Positions 17,372 through 25,424 of a DNA stretch of 49,023 nucleotides are shown here, piece by piece. The stretch is from Alicyclobacillus shizuokensis NBRC 103103 (GTDB lineage: Bacteria > Bacillota > Bacilli > Alicyclobacillales > Alicyclobacillaceae). Position numbers and translations under genes: made by a program. The DNA lies in assembly GCF_001552255.1 (NCBI RefSeq), contig NZ_BCQV01000036.1, forward strand, positions 1 to 49,023. Direction: 5' to 3'. The notes under the pieces were generated by a model. It did not search any database, was not told where the DNA came from, and worked only from the letters and a program-made list of their open reading frames with translations. How positions within the stretch are numbered: position 1 is the stretch's first letter; the number at the start of each line of letters is the position of its first letter.

Positions 17372-18685
17372 CTACTCCCGAACCGGATGGGATAGGGAGG
17401 CAGCCGGTTGCACCCGGTGTCCGAGGTGGGCCGCCCTGCTCGAACGCGGGGCGGCGGGGCTCCATTCGGCATGCGTTGCCGAGATTCCGTGCTGGCTGAG
17501 ATCCAGGCCAGCGTCCTCCTCGGCCGCGCTGACCCGCAATGGCACAAAGGAGCCAATCAGCTTGAGGGCGCCGAATGTGGAGACCGCTCCCCACAGGCAG
17601 ACGACGACGGCCCCGAGAGCCTGCACGGCTACAAGTCGGATGCCGCCCCCGAACAACAGGCCGCCCTGCTTCGCGAACACGCCGACCATCACGGTGCCGA
17701 AAAGTCCGCAGGCGCCGTGGACCGCGACGGCTCCCACCGGATCGTCCACATGCAGCGCATCGACCCAGTGGGTGGCGAAGATCATCAGCACCCCTGCGCA
17801 GGCCCCGATGACGAGCGCGCCCCAAGCGCCGACATAGGCGCAGCCGGCCGTGATGGCGACCAGGCCGGCCAGGATGCCGTTGATGGTGGCGAGGACGTCC
17901 GCCTGGTCGGAGGTGACGAGCGTGTAGGTCAGCGCACAGGCACCACCGGCGATGGAAGCCAGCAGGGTGTTGACGGCGATGGGGGCAAGTTCGGGGGCCT
18001 GGGCATTCAACGTACTGCCGGCGTTGAATCCAAACCAGCCGAACCATAGGACATAGGTACCTATGGCAGCCAGGGGAACGCTGCTGGGGGGGAACGGGTT
18101 GGCGCGTCCAGCGGCGCCAAACTTCCCGATGCGCGGTCCCAACAAGCGGGCGGCGACGAGCGCGGACATGCCGGCCATGGCGTGGATGGTGGCAGATCCA
18201 GCAAAATCGCGCATGCCGAGACGGTTCAGCCAGCCATCAGCACCCCATATCCAATGACCAGAAACGGGATAAATGACGGCCGTCATGATAAGTGCGAACA
18301 ACAGATACGCCTTGAAATTCATCCGCTCCGCCACAGCGCCGCTGACGATGCTGATGGCCGCCACCGCGAACGCGGCCTGAAACAACCAAAAGGCGTCGTG
18401 AGGCACCGTGGTTGGCAGGTGCGTCAGCGAGCCAGAGAGGGCAAATCCAGAGGTGCCGATGACTCCGCCCGCGTCGCGGCCGAACATCAGGCCAAAACCG
18501 ATTACATAATAAGCCAACACACCGAAGATGAGATCGACGAAGACCTTCATGATGATGGAGACGTGGTTCTTGGAGCGGATAAGACCGGCCTCCAGGAGCG
18601 CAAATCCGCCCTCCATAAAGAAGATCATCGAGGCGGTCAGCACCACCCAAACCGTGTTGAGTCCAAGCGCCAAGTGGTTTCCCAT
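17372..18685 (-). CDS. amt: Ammonium transporter Amt
   Basis: A 437-residue membrane protein with about eleven hydrophobic segments, the Amt/Rh fold that conducts ammonium. The pore twin histidines are visible in the contexts DFAGSATIHAMAG and AVAVHGACGLFGT, and the N-terminus reads NTVWVVLTASMIFFMEGGFALLE as expected after a short leader. The ATG at 18685 follows a GGAG site; a GTG at 18718 would add eleven hydrophilic residues. The C-terminal tail of about 50 residues is alanine-rich and lacks the usual closing signature. No glnK/PII gene adjoins it, unlike most amtB loci. Confidence 0.93.
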   Translation of the reverse strand: MGNHLALGLNTVWVVLTASMIFFMEGGFALLEAGLIRSKNHVSIIMKVFVDLIFGVLAYYVIGFGLMFGRDAGGVIGTSGFALSGSLTHLPTTVPHDAFWLFQAAFAVAAISIVSGAVAERMNFKAYLLFALIMTAVIYPVSGHWIWGADGWLNRLGMRDFAGSATIHAMAGMSALVAARLLGPRIGKFGAAGRANPFPPSSVPLAAIGTYVLWFGWFGFNAGSTLNAQAPELAPIAVNTLLASIAGGACALTYTLVTSDQADVLATINGILAGLVAITAGCAYVGAWGALVIGACAGVLMIFATHWVDALHVDDPVGAVAVHGACGLFGTVMVGVFAKQGGLLFGGGIRLVAVQALGAVVVCLWGAVSTFGALKLIGSFVPLRVSAAEEDAGLDLSQHGISATHAEWSPAAPRSSRAAHLGHRVQPAASLSHPVRE

Positions 18686-18849
18686 CGATCCATCTCCGTT
18701 CTCTGGCTGTTCTTTCACCCATTATGCGGGGGAGGCGGGGGAATGAAAACTGTTTGTGTCAGGAAATATAACAGACGGATGTGATGTAATCGGATTCATA
18801 TGGAGGAGCCCGTATCGTACGGAGGAGAAGGTTGGGGTCGCGGCTGGGA

Positions 18850-20058
18850 TTAACTTCCTGGGTGCAACCAGCGCAGGGGCACCACGGTGCCCGGCGGGCA
18901 GGATACATCGTCGACGCGCACCAGGCAATTGGCATCGGCCAGGCTGGACAGCACTCCTGGCGACTGGGATGTCGCCGTGTCTACCCAGACGCGGCCCGAT
19001 TCTATCCATCCACGCGCCCGCAGCACGCGCGTGTGCTTGACAGGCTTGAGGTTGAGGGGCCGCGTGAGAGCTCCTGAAGCGGGGAAGGGGGTGTCCAGCC
19101 AACCGAGGCTGCGGCGAATGACCGGACGGACCAGCACTTCAAACTGGATGAGGCAGGCCGCTGGGTTCCCGGAGAGAGCGAAAACCACCGTCTCTCCCCA
19201 TAATCCGGCCAGAAGCGGGGTGCCGGGCCGCATCCAGACTTTTTCGAGAACCGGGGTGATTCCCAGGTCCGCCAGGACGTTGGGAACATGATCGGCGTCA
19301 CCCTTGGATATGCCTCCACTCAGCACGAGATAGTCCACTCCCGAGAGGTTGGTCACCGCGGCGCGGATGGCGGATGCGTCATCCGCCACGGTTTGCACGC
19401 TGGTGATGTCCACCCCGTCTTCCAGCAGAGCGGAGGCCAAAAAGGCGTCGTTGGTTGAGTAGATCTGTCCGCGACGCAGCGGCTGCTGGGGGTTTGCCAC
19501 GAGTTCGCTGCCGGTTATCACGATGGCGGCAGTCGGGCGTACGGCCACGGATACTTCGGGGACGCCGAAGCCGTGGCAGGCGGCTAAGTGGCGGGCGCTC
19601 AGACGAGTCCCGCTCGGCACAATAACTTGGCCCGCTCGTGCGTCATCTCCAGCGGGTTGGACCGACTCACCTTCCCGGATGGAGCGCAGCACGATGACCT
19701 CGTCTTCGCCGTCGTCTTCACACCACTCGAAGCGCAGGACGCTGTCGGCTCCGAGAGGCAGCGGGGCCCCCGTCATGATGCGGACGGCCTCGCCCGGGTG
19801 CACCTCGCCAGCGCTCTCGTCGCCGGCCAGCACACACCCAACCCGGCGCAAGCGAGCGCCGCGCCGGGCGCTCTCCGCCCGCACCGCGTAGCCGTCCATC
19901 ATGGCGCGGGCGAACGGGGGAACCGAGGCGCGTGCGCTGACCGCCGCCGTGGTAATGCGGCCCAAAGCCTGGGCGACGGGTATCTGCTCGCTGCGCACGG
20001 GACGGTGCAGCTGCAACAGCCGGTCAAAGGCGCCGTCCAGGCCTAGCATCGTGGTCAA
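18850..20058 (-). CDS. moeA: Molybdopterin molybdenumtransferase MoeA
   Basis: A protein of about 402 residues that inserts molybdate into adenylated molybdopterin, the last step of molybdenum cofactor synthesis. It shows the MoeA opening (IPVAQALGRITTAAVSA, PPFARAMMDGYAV), the MoCF-biosynthesis core GSELV and LSGGISKGDADHVPNVL, and FALSGNPAACLIQFE. The TTG at 20058 is preferred because AGGAGGGAT lies 7-8 bases upstream; an ATG at 20083-20085 overlapping the mobB stop is the alternative. It lies directly after mobB, so both form one molybdenum-cofactor unit. Confidence 0.93.
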   Translation of the reverse strand: MTTMLGLDGAFDRLLQLHRPVRSEQIPVAQALGRITTAAVSARASVPPFARAMMDGYAVRAESARRGARLRRVGCVLAGDESAGEVHPGEAVRIMTGAPLPLGADSVLRFEWCEDDGEDEVIVLRSIREGESVQPAGDDARAGQVIVPSGTRLSARHLAACHGFGVPEVSVAVRPTAAIVITGSELVANPQQPLRRGQIYSTNDAFLASALLEDGVDITSVQTVADDASAIRAAVTNLSGVDYLVLSGGISKGDADHVPNVLADLGITPVLEKVWMRPGTPLLAGLWGETVVFALSGNPAACLIQFEVLVRPVIRRSLGWLDTPFPASGALTRPLNLKPVKHTRVLRARGWIESGRVWVDTATSQSPGVLSSLADANCLVRVDDVSCPPGTVVPLRWLHPGS

Positions 20059-20081
20059 ACCGCATCCCTCCTGGGCCTTTC

Positions 20082-20660
20082 TCATCCAGACACCAGCCTC
20101 ATGTCACCCAATCGTCCGGCCTCAATATCCGCGCACAACTCCGCCACCGATCCGTCCGTATACACCGGAACAGAGAGGGCGGTCGCCGTCATCACCAGAT
20201 CCTCGGTGGTCACGACGGCGCGCAGGTTGTTCACGGCCGAGCTGGCCAACCAGTTCAACTCGCTCGCTTGGCGAATCACCGCCAGCTTGGGGAGCGGGTG
20301 GAACTTGAAGCCTTCGACGAGGACGGCATGCAGCGGACGCCCTTGCTGACAGGCGCGATGGACCACGCGGCGGCACAGGACCAGGGGTTGCTCTGCCGCC
20401 TGGTCCGCCATGTCCCGCCACAAGGTGCGCCCGCCGCCTGCCAGCACGGTGGCCACTGCGCCGCTGTGGACATATCTTGCGGTGTCGGAGGTCGCCTTTT
20501 CCCAGTCGTCCGGAGCGGTTTCCTGCAGGTGACCGTCGTGTTTGATCACCGCGACGCGCCAACCCTGTCTCGTCCACATCTGCAGGATGCGCTCCATCAG
20601 CTGGGTCTTGCCCGAATCCTGAAACCCAACGACGGAGACGACAAGAGGGCGTGGCATCAT
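20082..20660 (-). CDS. mobB: Molybdopterin-guanine dinucleotide biosynthesis protein MobB
   Basis: A 192-residue GTP-binding P-loop protein. It starts PRPLVVSVVGFQDSGKTQL (Walker A in GFQDSGKT), then VAVIKHDGH, the hallmark of MobB, and a C-terminal segment ending with the usual ELCADIE helix. MobB assists attachment of GMP to molybdenum cofactor, acting with MobA and MoeA. The frame is open far upstream to 20948, but the family start is at the ATGATG at 20660/20657, which overlaps the stop of a truncated permease gene (TGATG). The gene precedes moeA by a few bases. Confidence 0.9.
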   Translation of the reverse strand: MMPRPLVVSVVGFQDSGKTQLMERILQMWTRQGWRVAVIKHDGHLQETAPDDWEKATSDTARYVHSGAVATVLAGGGRTLWRDMADQAAEQPLVLCRRVVHRACQQGRPLHAVLVEGFKFHPLPKLAVIRQASELNWLASSAVNNLRAVVTTEDLVMTATALSVPVYTDGSVAELCADIEAGRLGDMRLVSG

Positions 20661-20890
20661 CGCTGCGGATTGTACGGGACACCATTGGCCGCCGGTGGGG
20701 TGCTCTTTCCGACCCAACCGGCAAGGGTGAGAATGGTCAGGGCATATGGAAGCATCTGGAGCAGGTTGGACGAGATGCTGGTTCCCTGCAGAGCCAGGCC
20801 CAACGCCTGGGCCAACGGAGGATTTTCGCCAACCGCTTGTGCGCGCATCAGGACTACGTTGGAAAACGAGCGACGATTCCACTTTCCCAT
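20657..20890 (-). pseudogene. C-terminal remnant of a nucleoside/sugar ABC permease (BmpA-associated type)
   Basis: A 77-codon frame whose last 35 residues (SSNLLQMLPYALTILTLAGW, then VGKSTPPAANGVPYN and a charged end) read like the C-terminus of the YufQ/NupQ permease family, where LQMLPYxLTxLxLAG is followed by a short P-A-x-G-x-P-Y tail. The stretch before it is only weakly similar and the rest of the roughly 300-residue permease is missing. The stop overlaps the mobB start, so the fragment keeps its old junction. The family assignment is from memory of conserved residues. Confidence 0.5.
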
Positions 20891-20949
20891 CTGCTATGAC
20901 TCCCTTGTAATCATCTCTTTGAACCGGGAGCAAGCTCCCGGTGGACAAA

Positions 20950-21227
20950 AGCAGATATCAATGGGAGCAATAAATTGAAATTCGATCTGTGTGAACAAAA
21001 TCCTGCTCTTGCGAGACCATCCGCGCCTGCGTTGGCTGTGACGCGTGCCTGGTTCCTGTCTCCCGACACCGGCTATGGAGACTCTGTGGAAAATGTTTGC
21101 CATGTCGCGCGAGATTATGCCGAAGTCATCACCCTGGAACCCACGTGCGGGCTTGGTGTACAGTAGACGTGCCCAAGTGGGCAAGCCTGCGTCGGGTGTG
21201 AATGCCACTGTACAAGGAGGATGTTCG
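20950..21227 (+). promoter_or_regulatory. Non-coding stretch with structured leader before the TenA-like gene and cobT
   Basis: I see no convincing gene between the permease remnant and the GTG at 21228. The last 80 bases fold readily: an outer pair of perfect 8-base arms (TGTACAGT at 21157-21164 and ACTGTACA at 21207-21214) surrounds an inner hairpin TGCCC-AAGT-GGGCA (21170-21183). The outer right arm abuts the AAGGAGG ribosome site (21214-21220), so pairing could hide it. The words GGTGTGAAT and GCCACTGT (21196-21211) echo parts of the cobalamin riboswitch core at 26.6 kb, but the rest of that riboswitch is missing. A regulatory leader is an inference. Confidence 0.4.
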
Positions 21228-21968
21228 GTGCAACGCGGCAAGGAACAGTTCACGACCTATGAGGATGTTGAGCGAGCCCTGGATGCGTTTGTCACGGAAG
21301 CTTTTTTTGCCGCCCCGTTTATGACCTCACTGCAATCCGGGCGCTATCAACCGCACCAAGTGCGTCACTTTGCGGTCCAATACAGCTACTATTCGCGGCA
21401 CTTCCCGAGAGTCCTGGGAGCGGCCATATCGGCGATGGCCCCATTGGCCGATTGGTGGGTGCCGTTGGCCGACAACTTGTGGGACGAGGCCGGTCGGGGA
21501 GTGCCTGGTCGTTCCCACGAGGAACTCTACAAAACCTTTCTCTTTTCCGTATATCCAGAGGTTCCTCTTGATGAACGCGGAGTCCCGCTGCAGCCGATGT
21601 CGCCGGCCGTCGAGCGGGCGGTCGACACGTTCATACGCTTCTTTCAGAACGCCACCCCGTTGGAAGCGATGGCGGCTGTCGGATTGGGATCCGAAATGTT
21701 CGCCGGGCGCGTGATGAAGGCTATCGGAGAGGGTTTCACAAGGCCGGAGTACAATCGTGAGAGGAGCCTGGATGTGCGCTTTTGGGAGGTGCACGCGGAT
21801 GAGCATGAACCGCGGCATTACCAATTGTGTCGCGACATCCTGAGCCGGTACACAGAACCTGGCGAACTGGCGCTGATGTTCCGGGTGGGACGCGACATCG
21901 CCAAATCGGAGGCCGACATGTACCAGGGACTGCATGAGGAAATGTTGGCTCTGCCGCAGGAAGGGTGA
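21228..21968 (+). CDS. TenA/PqqC-like haem-oxygenase-fold protein (iron-containing redox enzyme family)
   Basis: A 246-residue all-helical protein of the haem-oxygenase-like fold. Candidate metal ligands lie where the non-haem diiron members have them: E87 in NLWDEAG, H97 in RSHEELY, E156 in GLGSEMFAG, and a cluster H189/H193/E194/H197 in FWEVHADEHEPRHY, although the last spacing is not the standard H-x3-D-x2-H. Relatives include PqqC, CADD and other oxygenases, so a redox step is plausible but the substrate is unknown. The GTG start has AAGGAGG 7 bases upstream. The stop is 6 bases before the cobT start, so a role in cobalamin lower-ligand metabolism is worth testing. Confidence 0.78.
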   Translation: MQRGKEQFTTYEDVERALDAFVTEAFFAAPFMTSLQSGRYQPHQVRHFAVQYSYYSRHFPRVLGAAISAMAPLADWWVPLADNLWDEAGRGVPGRSHEELYKTFLFSVYPEVPLDERGVPLQPMSPAVERAVDTFIRFFQNATPLEAMAAVGLGSEMFAGRVMKAIGEGFTRPEYNRERSLDVRFWEVHADEHEPRHYQLCRDILSRYTEPGELALMFRVGRDIAKSEADMYQGLHEEMLALPQEG

Positions 21969-21974
21969 GGAGAC

Positions 21975-23036
21975 GTGCCTGTACAATCAGTCATTCAAGA
22001 CTGCCTGGACAGGATTCGGCCCGTGTCGTCTGCCGCGGCCGATGCTGCCCGTCTCCGATTGGATAGACTGACCAAGCCACTAGGCAGCCTGGGGCGGCTG
22101 GAAGACGTGATGGTGCGGGTTGCGGCCATGGTGGCTTCTCCCGCCCCGCGCTTGGAACAGCCGACTTGTCTGGTGTTTGCTGCCGATCACGGTGTCGCCG
22201 CCGAAGGGGTCTCGGCCTACCCGCAGGAGGTCACCGCCCAAATGGCGGTCAATATCGCCAGCGGCGGGGCCGTCAGCAGCGTCCTGGCCAGGCAGCACCA
22301 GGTTCGCCTGCAGGTGGTGGATGTGGGTGTGACAGCGCCTTTGCGCCACCCTGGCATCCTGAATCGACGGGTGCGTGCGGGTACGCGCAATTTTACCGCA
22401 GGGCCGGCGATGACCCGCAGCGAGGCGGAGGCGGCAGTCTGCACCGGGATTGACACCGTTAACCAGGCCCACGCGGCTGGGTGCGGGTTGTTGCTGGTCG
22501 GCGAGATGGGGATTGCCAACACGACCCCCGCTGCCGCCATGGCGGCCGTGCTTGGCCAGTGGCCGGTGTCTCAGGTAGTCGGGACGGGAACCGGCATCTC
22601 AAAGGCCCAATGGGAACACAAGGTCCACGTAATTGAACGCGCCTTGGACGTCAACCACCCGGATGCGGAAGATCCTTGGCAAGTTTTGGCCGCTCTGGGC
22701 GGGCTGGAGATCGCGGCCCTGGGCGGTGCGATATTGGCCGCCGCCGCCCACCGCATGCCGGTCCTCCTGGATGGGCTCATGACCGGGGTCGCAGCCCTGT
22801 GGGCGTGCCGATTGGCCGCCGATGTGAAAGATTATCTGCTGGCCTCGCACGTTTCGGCGGAGCCAGGGCACCGTATGGTGATCTCGGCTTTGGGGCTGCA
22901 GCCGCTGCTGGACCTGGAACTGAGGCTTGGCGAGGCCTCCGGCGCCCTGTTGGCGTTGCCGCTTTTGCTTGCGGCCCAACGTGTGTTCACGGAGACGGCG
23001 ACGTTTGAGGAAGCCGGGGTGAGCGAACAAGCTTAG
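21975..23036 (+). CDS. cobT: Nicotinate-nucleotide-dimethylbenzimidazole phosphoribosyltransferase CobT
   Basis: A 353-residue enzyme that turns a lower-ligand base such as 5,6-dimethylbenzimidazole plus nicotinate mononucleotide into alpha-ribazole phosphate. It has the family signatures LTKPLGSLGRLEDV, VFAADHGVAAEGVSAYPQEV, GEMGIANTTPAAA and the C-terminal RLGEASGALLALPL with the catalytic glutamate. The GTG start follows a GGTGAGGAG site and lies 6 bases after the TenA-like gene, so the two are translated together. Its product is used by CobS, encoded 9 kb downstream. Confidence 0.95.
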   Translation: MPVQSVIQDCLDRIRPVSSAAADAARLRLDRLTKPLGSLGRLEDVMVRVAAMVASPAPRLEQPTCLVFAADHGVAAEGVSAYPQEVTAQMAVNIASGGAVSSVLARQHQVRLQVVDVGVTAPLRHPGILNRRVRAGTRNFTAGPAMTRSEAEAAVCTGIDTVNQAHAAGCGLLLVGEMGIANTTPAAAMAAVLGQWPVSQVVGTGTGISKAQWEHKVHVIERALDVNHPDAEDPWQVLAALGGLEIAALGGAILAAAAHRMPVLLDGLMTGVAALWACRLAADVKDYLLASHVSAEPGHRMVISALGLQPLLDLELRLGEASGALLALPLLLAAQRVFTETATFEEAGVSEQA

Positions 23037-23135
23037 TCTAGCTTCTGTGGCCTTGCTGACCGTGCGATTCGTCCGGTTGTGCGGCCGTGAGACGACAATG
23101 CTCTGGATCTTTCGGCTTTGTTTCGATTCTCTTAT

Positions 23136-23365
23136 ATGTACGTACAAATGAATCTCTGATAAGCATGCAAACCATGCCAAAATTGGCGTGGTTTGCTGGG
23201 TGTTTGTTGAAAGCGGTTGATGAATCCGCTACAATAGACACGTGTTTCGTGACATTTCCATGTCAAATCCGGAATTCCAAGGAGGGTTCTTCTCGAAATC
23301 ACATCGAAAGGCATATAAAGGAATCTAAGACGTCGTAGATGTACGTACCAATGTGCATACCAATG
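23136..23365 (+). repeat. Three 15-base near-identical repeats around the symporter promoter
   Basis: Copies read ATGTACGTACAAATG (23136-23150), ATGTACGTACCAATG (23339-23353) and ATGTGCATACCAATG (23351-23365); the last two share three bases. Each has a self-complementary centre (GTACGTAC or GTGCATAC-like). One lies upstream of the promoter and two lie in the leader. They may be operator sites for an unknown regulator, or paired RNA elements. No gene is apparent in 23037-23408. Confidence 0.5.
23207..23235 (+). promoter_or_regulatory. Sigma-A promoter for the symporter gene
   Basis: TTGAAA (23207-23212) and TACAAT (23230-23235) are separated by exactly 17 bases, an excellent match to the vegetative promoter. 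Transcription from here would give a leader of about 165 bases before the symporter ATG at 23409. Confidence 0.75.
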
Positions 23366-23408
23366 TCCGAAGATCCTACGTTCCTTCCCGCTAGGAGTGT
23401 GACGAACC

Positions 23409-25016
23409 ATGGGCCATGCCCTGTTCCACCCGTCAGGGATCGATTACCTGATTGTGGTAGCCTATTTCGTTTTTGTGCTTGCGGTGGGATTCCTGTTGCG
23501 CAAGCAAACGACCACTGGGGAAGACTTCTTTCTCTCCGGACGGGCGTTGCCGGCTTGGATAACCGGTATCGCGTTCATGTCGGCTAACCTGGGCTCCACG
23601 GAGATCATCGGCATGAGTGCGGGTGGGGCCGAATACGGCATGACACAAACCCACTTTTACTGGATTGGCGCGATTCCGGCCATGGTTTTCATGGGCTTGT
23701 ACATGATGCCATTCTACTACGCGTCGCGTGCCCGCTCCGTGCCGGAATACCTGAAGCTGCGATTCAATGAAGCCACGCGCGGCGTGAACGCGGCCGCGTT
23801 CGCGGTGATGACCATCCTGGTTTCGGGCATCGGTCTGTATTCGATGGCCATCCTGTTTCAAACCCTGGTCGGGTGGTCGTTGAACACCAGCATCTGGGTG
23901 TCGGCCGCCATTGTCGTCGTGTATGTGTTTCTGGGTGGATTGACGTCGTCCATCTTCAATGAGGTGACGCAGTTCTTCTTGATTGTTCTGGGGCTCTTGC
24001 CGGTGACCGTGATTGGCATGCACAACCTCGGCGGCTGGAGCGGGCTTGCCCACCGCGTGCCGGCCGACTTTTCCCACGTTTGGGCAGGGCTTGGAAGCGC
24101 CAACAATTCGCTTGGGGCCAACTGGGTCGCCGTTGTGCTCGGCCTCGGCTTCGTGACTTCGTTTGCGTACTGGACCACAGATTTTTTGGTCGTGCAGCGA
24201 ACGTTTGCGGCCAACAGCATGCGGGCTGCCCAGGTGACGCCGATTTACGCGTCGTTTATCAAGATGTTCATCCCGTTCATCAGTGTAGTGGTGGGACTGA
24301 TTGCGCTGGCGGTCTTTCCGCACATCGGCAAAGACGGCACGAGTTACAATTTGGCGTTCCCGCTGTTGATGGCCAAATACTATCCGGTGGGGATGATAGG
24401 CCTCGGCATCACAGCCCTGATGGCCAGCTTCATGAGCGGCATGGCCGGCAACATCACGGCGTTCACCACTGTCTGGACCTATGACATCTACCAGGCTTAT
24501 ATCAAAAAGGATGCGTCGGATGCGCACTACCTGTGGATGGGGCGGATCGCCACGGTGGTCGGGGTGCTCATCTCCATCGCCACATCGTACATCGCCGCCG
24601 GCTTCCCGAGCATCATGGACTATATGCAAACGCTGTTCTCGTTCTTTAACGCTCCCATCTTCGGTGTGTTTTTGCTCGGGATGTTCTGGAGACGCGCGAC
24701 CGGCTGGGGCGCGTTCTGGGGATTGGTTTCCGGCATTGCGTTTGCGTTCATCTTCTACTTTTTCCTGCCCTTCCACTTCGCCACGCCCAACGCGGGCAAC
24801 TTCTGGCGCGCTTGGTGGGTATGGGTGGTTACGACTGGGGTCTGCGTGCTCGTCAGTCTCGTGACCAAACCTAAGTCCGACGAAGAATTGAAAGGTCTCG
24901 TCTACGGGGTGACGAAATACCGTTCGTACAAGGGGTACCCGTGGTACAAGCGGCCTGGCGTGTTGGGCTGCATCTCACTGGCGATGTTCATTGCTCTCGA
25001 CATTATCTTCTGGTAA
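23409..25016 (+). CDS. Sodium:solute symporter (SSS family)
   Basis: A 535-residue membrane protein with about fourteen hydrophobic segments. It has the SSS-family layout: an N-terminal helix, the RKQTTTGEDFFLSGRALPAW loop, ANLGSTEIIGMSAGGAEYG (sodium-site helix) and a conserved GLGITALMASFMSGMAGNIT helix. Substrates of the branch include sugars, nucleosides and carboxylates; the GSTEIIG segment is close to the SGLT-like group, but the solute cannot be named. A 79-residue membrane protein gene begins 13 bases downstream and is probably a partner subunit. A strong promoter and a repeat-bearing leader precede it. Confidence 0.92.
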   Translation: MGHALFHPSGIDYLIVVAYFVFVLAVGFLLRKQTTTGEDFFLSGRALPAWITGIAFMSANLGSTEIIGMSAGGAEYGMTQTHFYWIGAIPAMVFMGLYMMPFYYASRARSVPEYLKLRFNEATRGVNAAAFAVMTILVSGIGLYSMAILFQTLVGWSLNTSIWVSAAIVVVYVFLGGLTSSIFNEVTQFFLIVLGLLPVTVIGMHNLGGWSGLAHRVPADFSHVWAGLGSANNSLGANWVAVVLGLGFVTSFAYWTTDFLVVQRTFAANSMRAAQVTPIYASFIKMFIPFISVVVGLIALAVFPHIGKDGTSYNLAFPLLMAKYYPVGMIGLGITALMASFMSGMAGNITAFTTVWTYDIYQAYIKKDASDAHYLWMGRIATVVGVLISIATSYIAAGFPSIMDYMQTLFSFFNAPIFGVFLLGMFWRRATGWGAFWGLVSGIAFAFIFYFFLPFHFATPNAGNFWRAWWVWVVTTGVCVLVSLVTKPKSDEELKGLVYGVTKYRSYKGYPWYKRPGVLGCISLAMFIALDIIFW

Positions 25017-25029
25017 GGGGTGAGACACC

Positions 25030-25269
25030 ATGGCACCGTCCCCGCACAACCGATTTCTCGATCTGCGCCGCCTGATTGGTGTTCTGTTGACTTTTGACGG
25101 GCTGATCATCGCCATCTACGGTGCCGTCAAGCATCCCGGCAATCCCGATGTCCCGCTGAACCTGGACCTTTGGTGGGGATTGTTGGTCCTGGTGGTCGGC
25201 CTGCTGTTTTTGTTCGCTTCTTTGCGCCCGCCGAAGCCGCCCGAAGAGGAGCCCGATTCTTTGTCATAA
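25030..25269 (+). CDS. Small two-helix membrane protein paired with the symporter
   Basis: A 79-residue protein with two hydrophobic segments (LIGVLLTFDGLIIAIYGAV and LWWGLLVLVVGLLFLFASL), a short loop, and a proline- and glutamate-rich tail (RPPKPPEEEPD). It starts 13 bases after the symporter stop with a GGGGTGAGA ribosome site and is followed by a strong terminator, so the two genes form a complete transcription unit. A small accessory subunit is the simplest reading, since several SSS carriers depend on such partners; no family is recognised with certainty. Confidence 0.8.
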   Translation: MAPSPHNRFLDLRRLIGVLLTFDGLIIAIYGAVKHPGNPDVPLNLDLWWGLLVLVVGLLFLFASLRPPKPPEEEPDSLS

Positions 25270-25291
25270 CAGCACCCCGTTGGCCGCTGGC

Positions 25292-25332
25292 GCGCCACCC
25301 GGGGAGACCCGGGTGGCGCTTGCAATTTTTTG
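25292..25332 (+). terminator. Strong intrinsic terminator
   Basis: Perfect 12-base GC-rich arms (GCGCCACCCGGG, 25292-25303, and its complement, 25308-25319) with a GAGA loop are followed by TTGCAATTTTTTG. It ends the symporter transcript. Confidence 0.93.
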
Positions 25333-25424
25333 TTTCCCGCGAGAAGATGAAAGAGGAAGCAACTGGCCAGGTTTTCCTGCGCAATCTTGGCAGCACAATC
25401 TTCATCATAAAGGAGCGATGACGG

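Noticed and set aside
23433-24776. 447-codon frame opposite the symporter
   Set aside because: Antisense shadow of a membrane protein; strongly charged composition without motifs.
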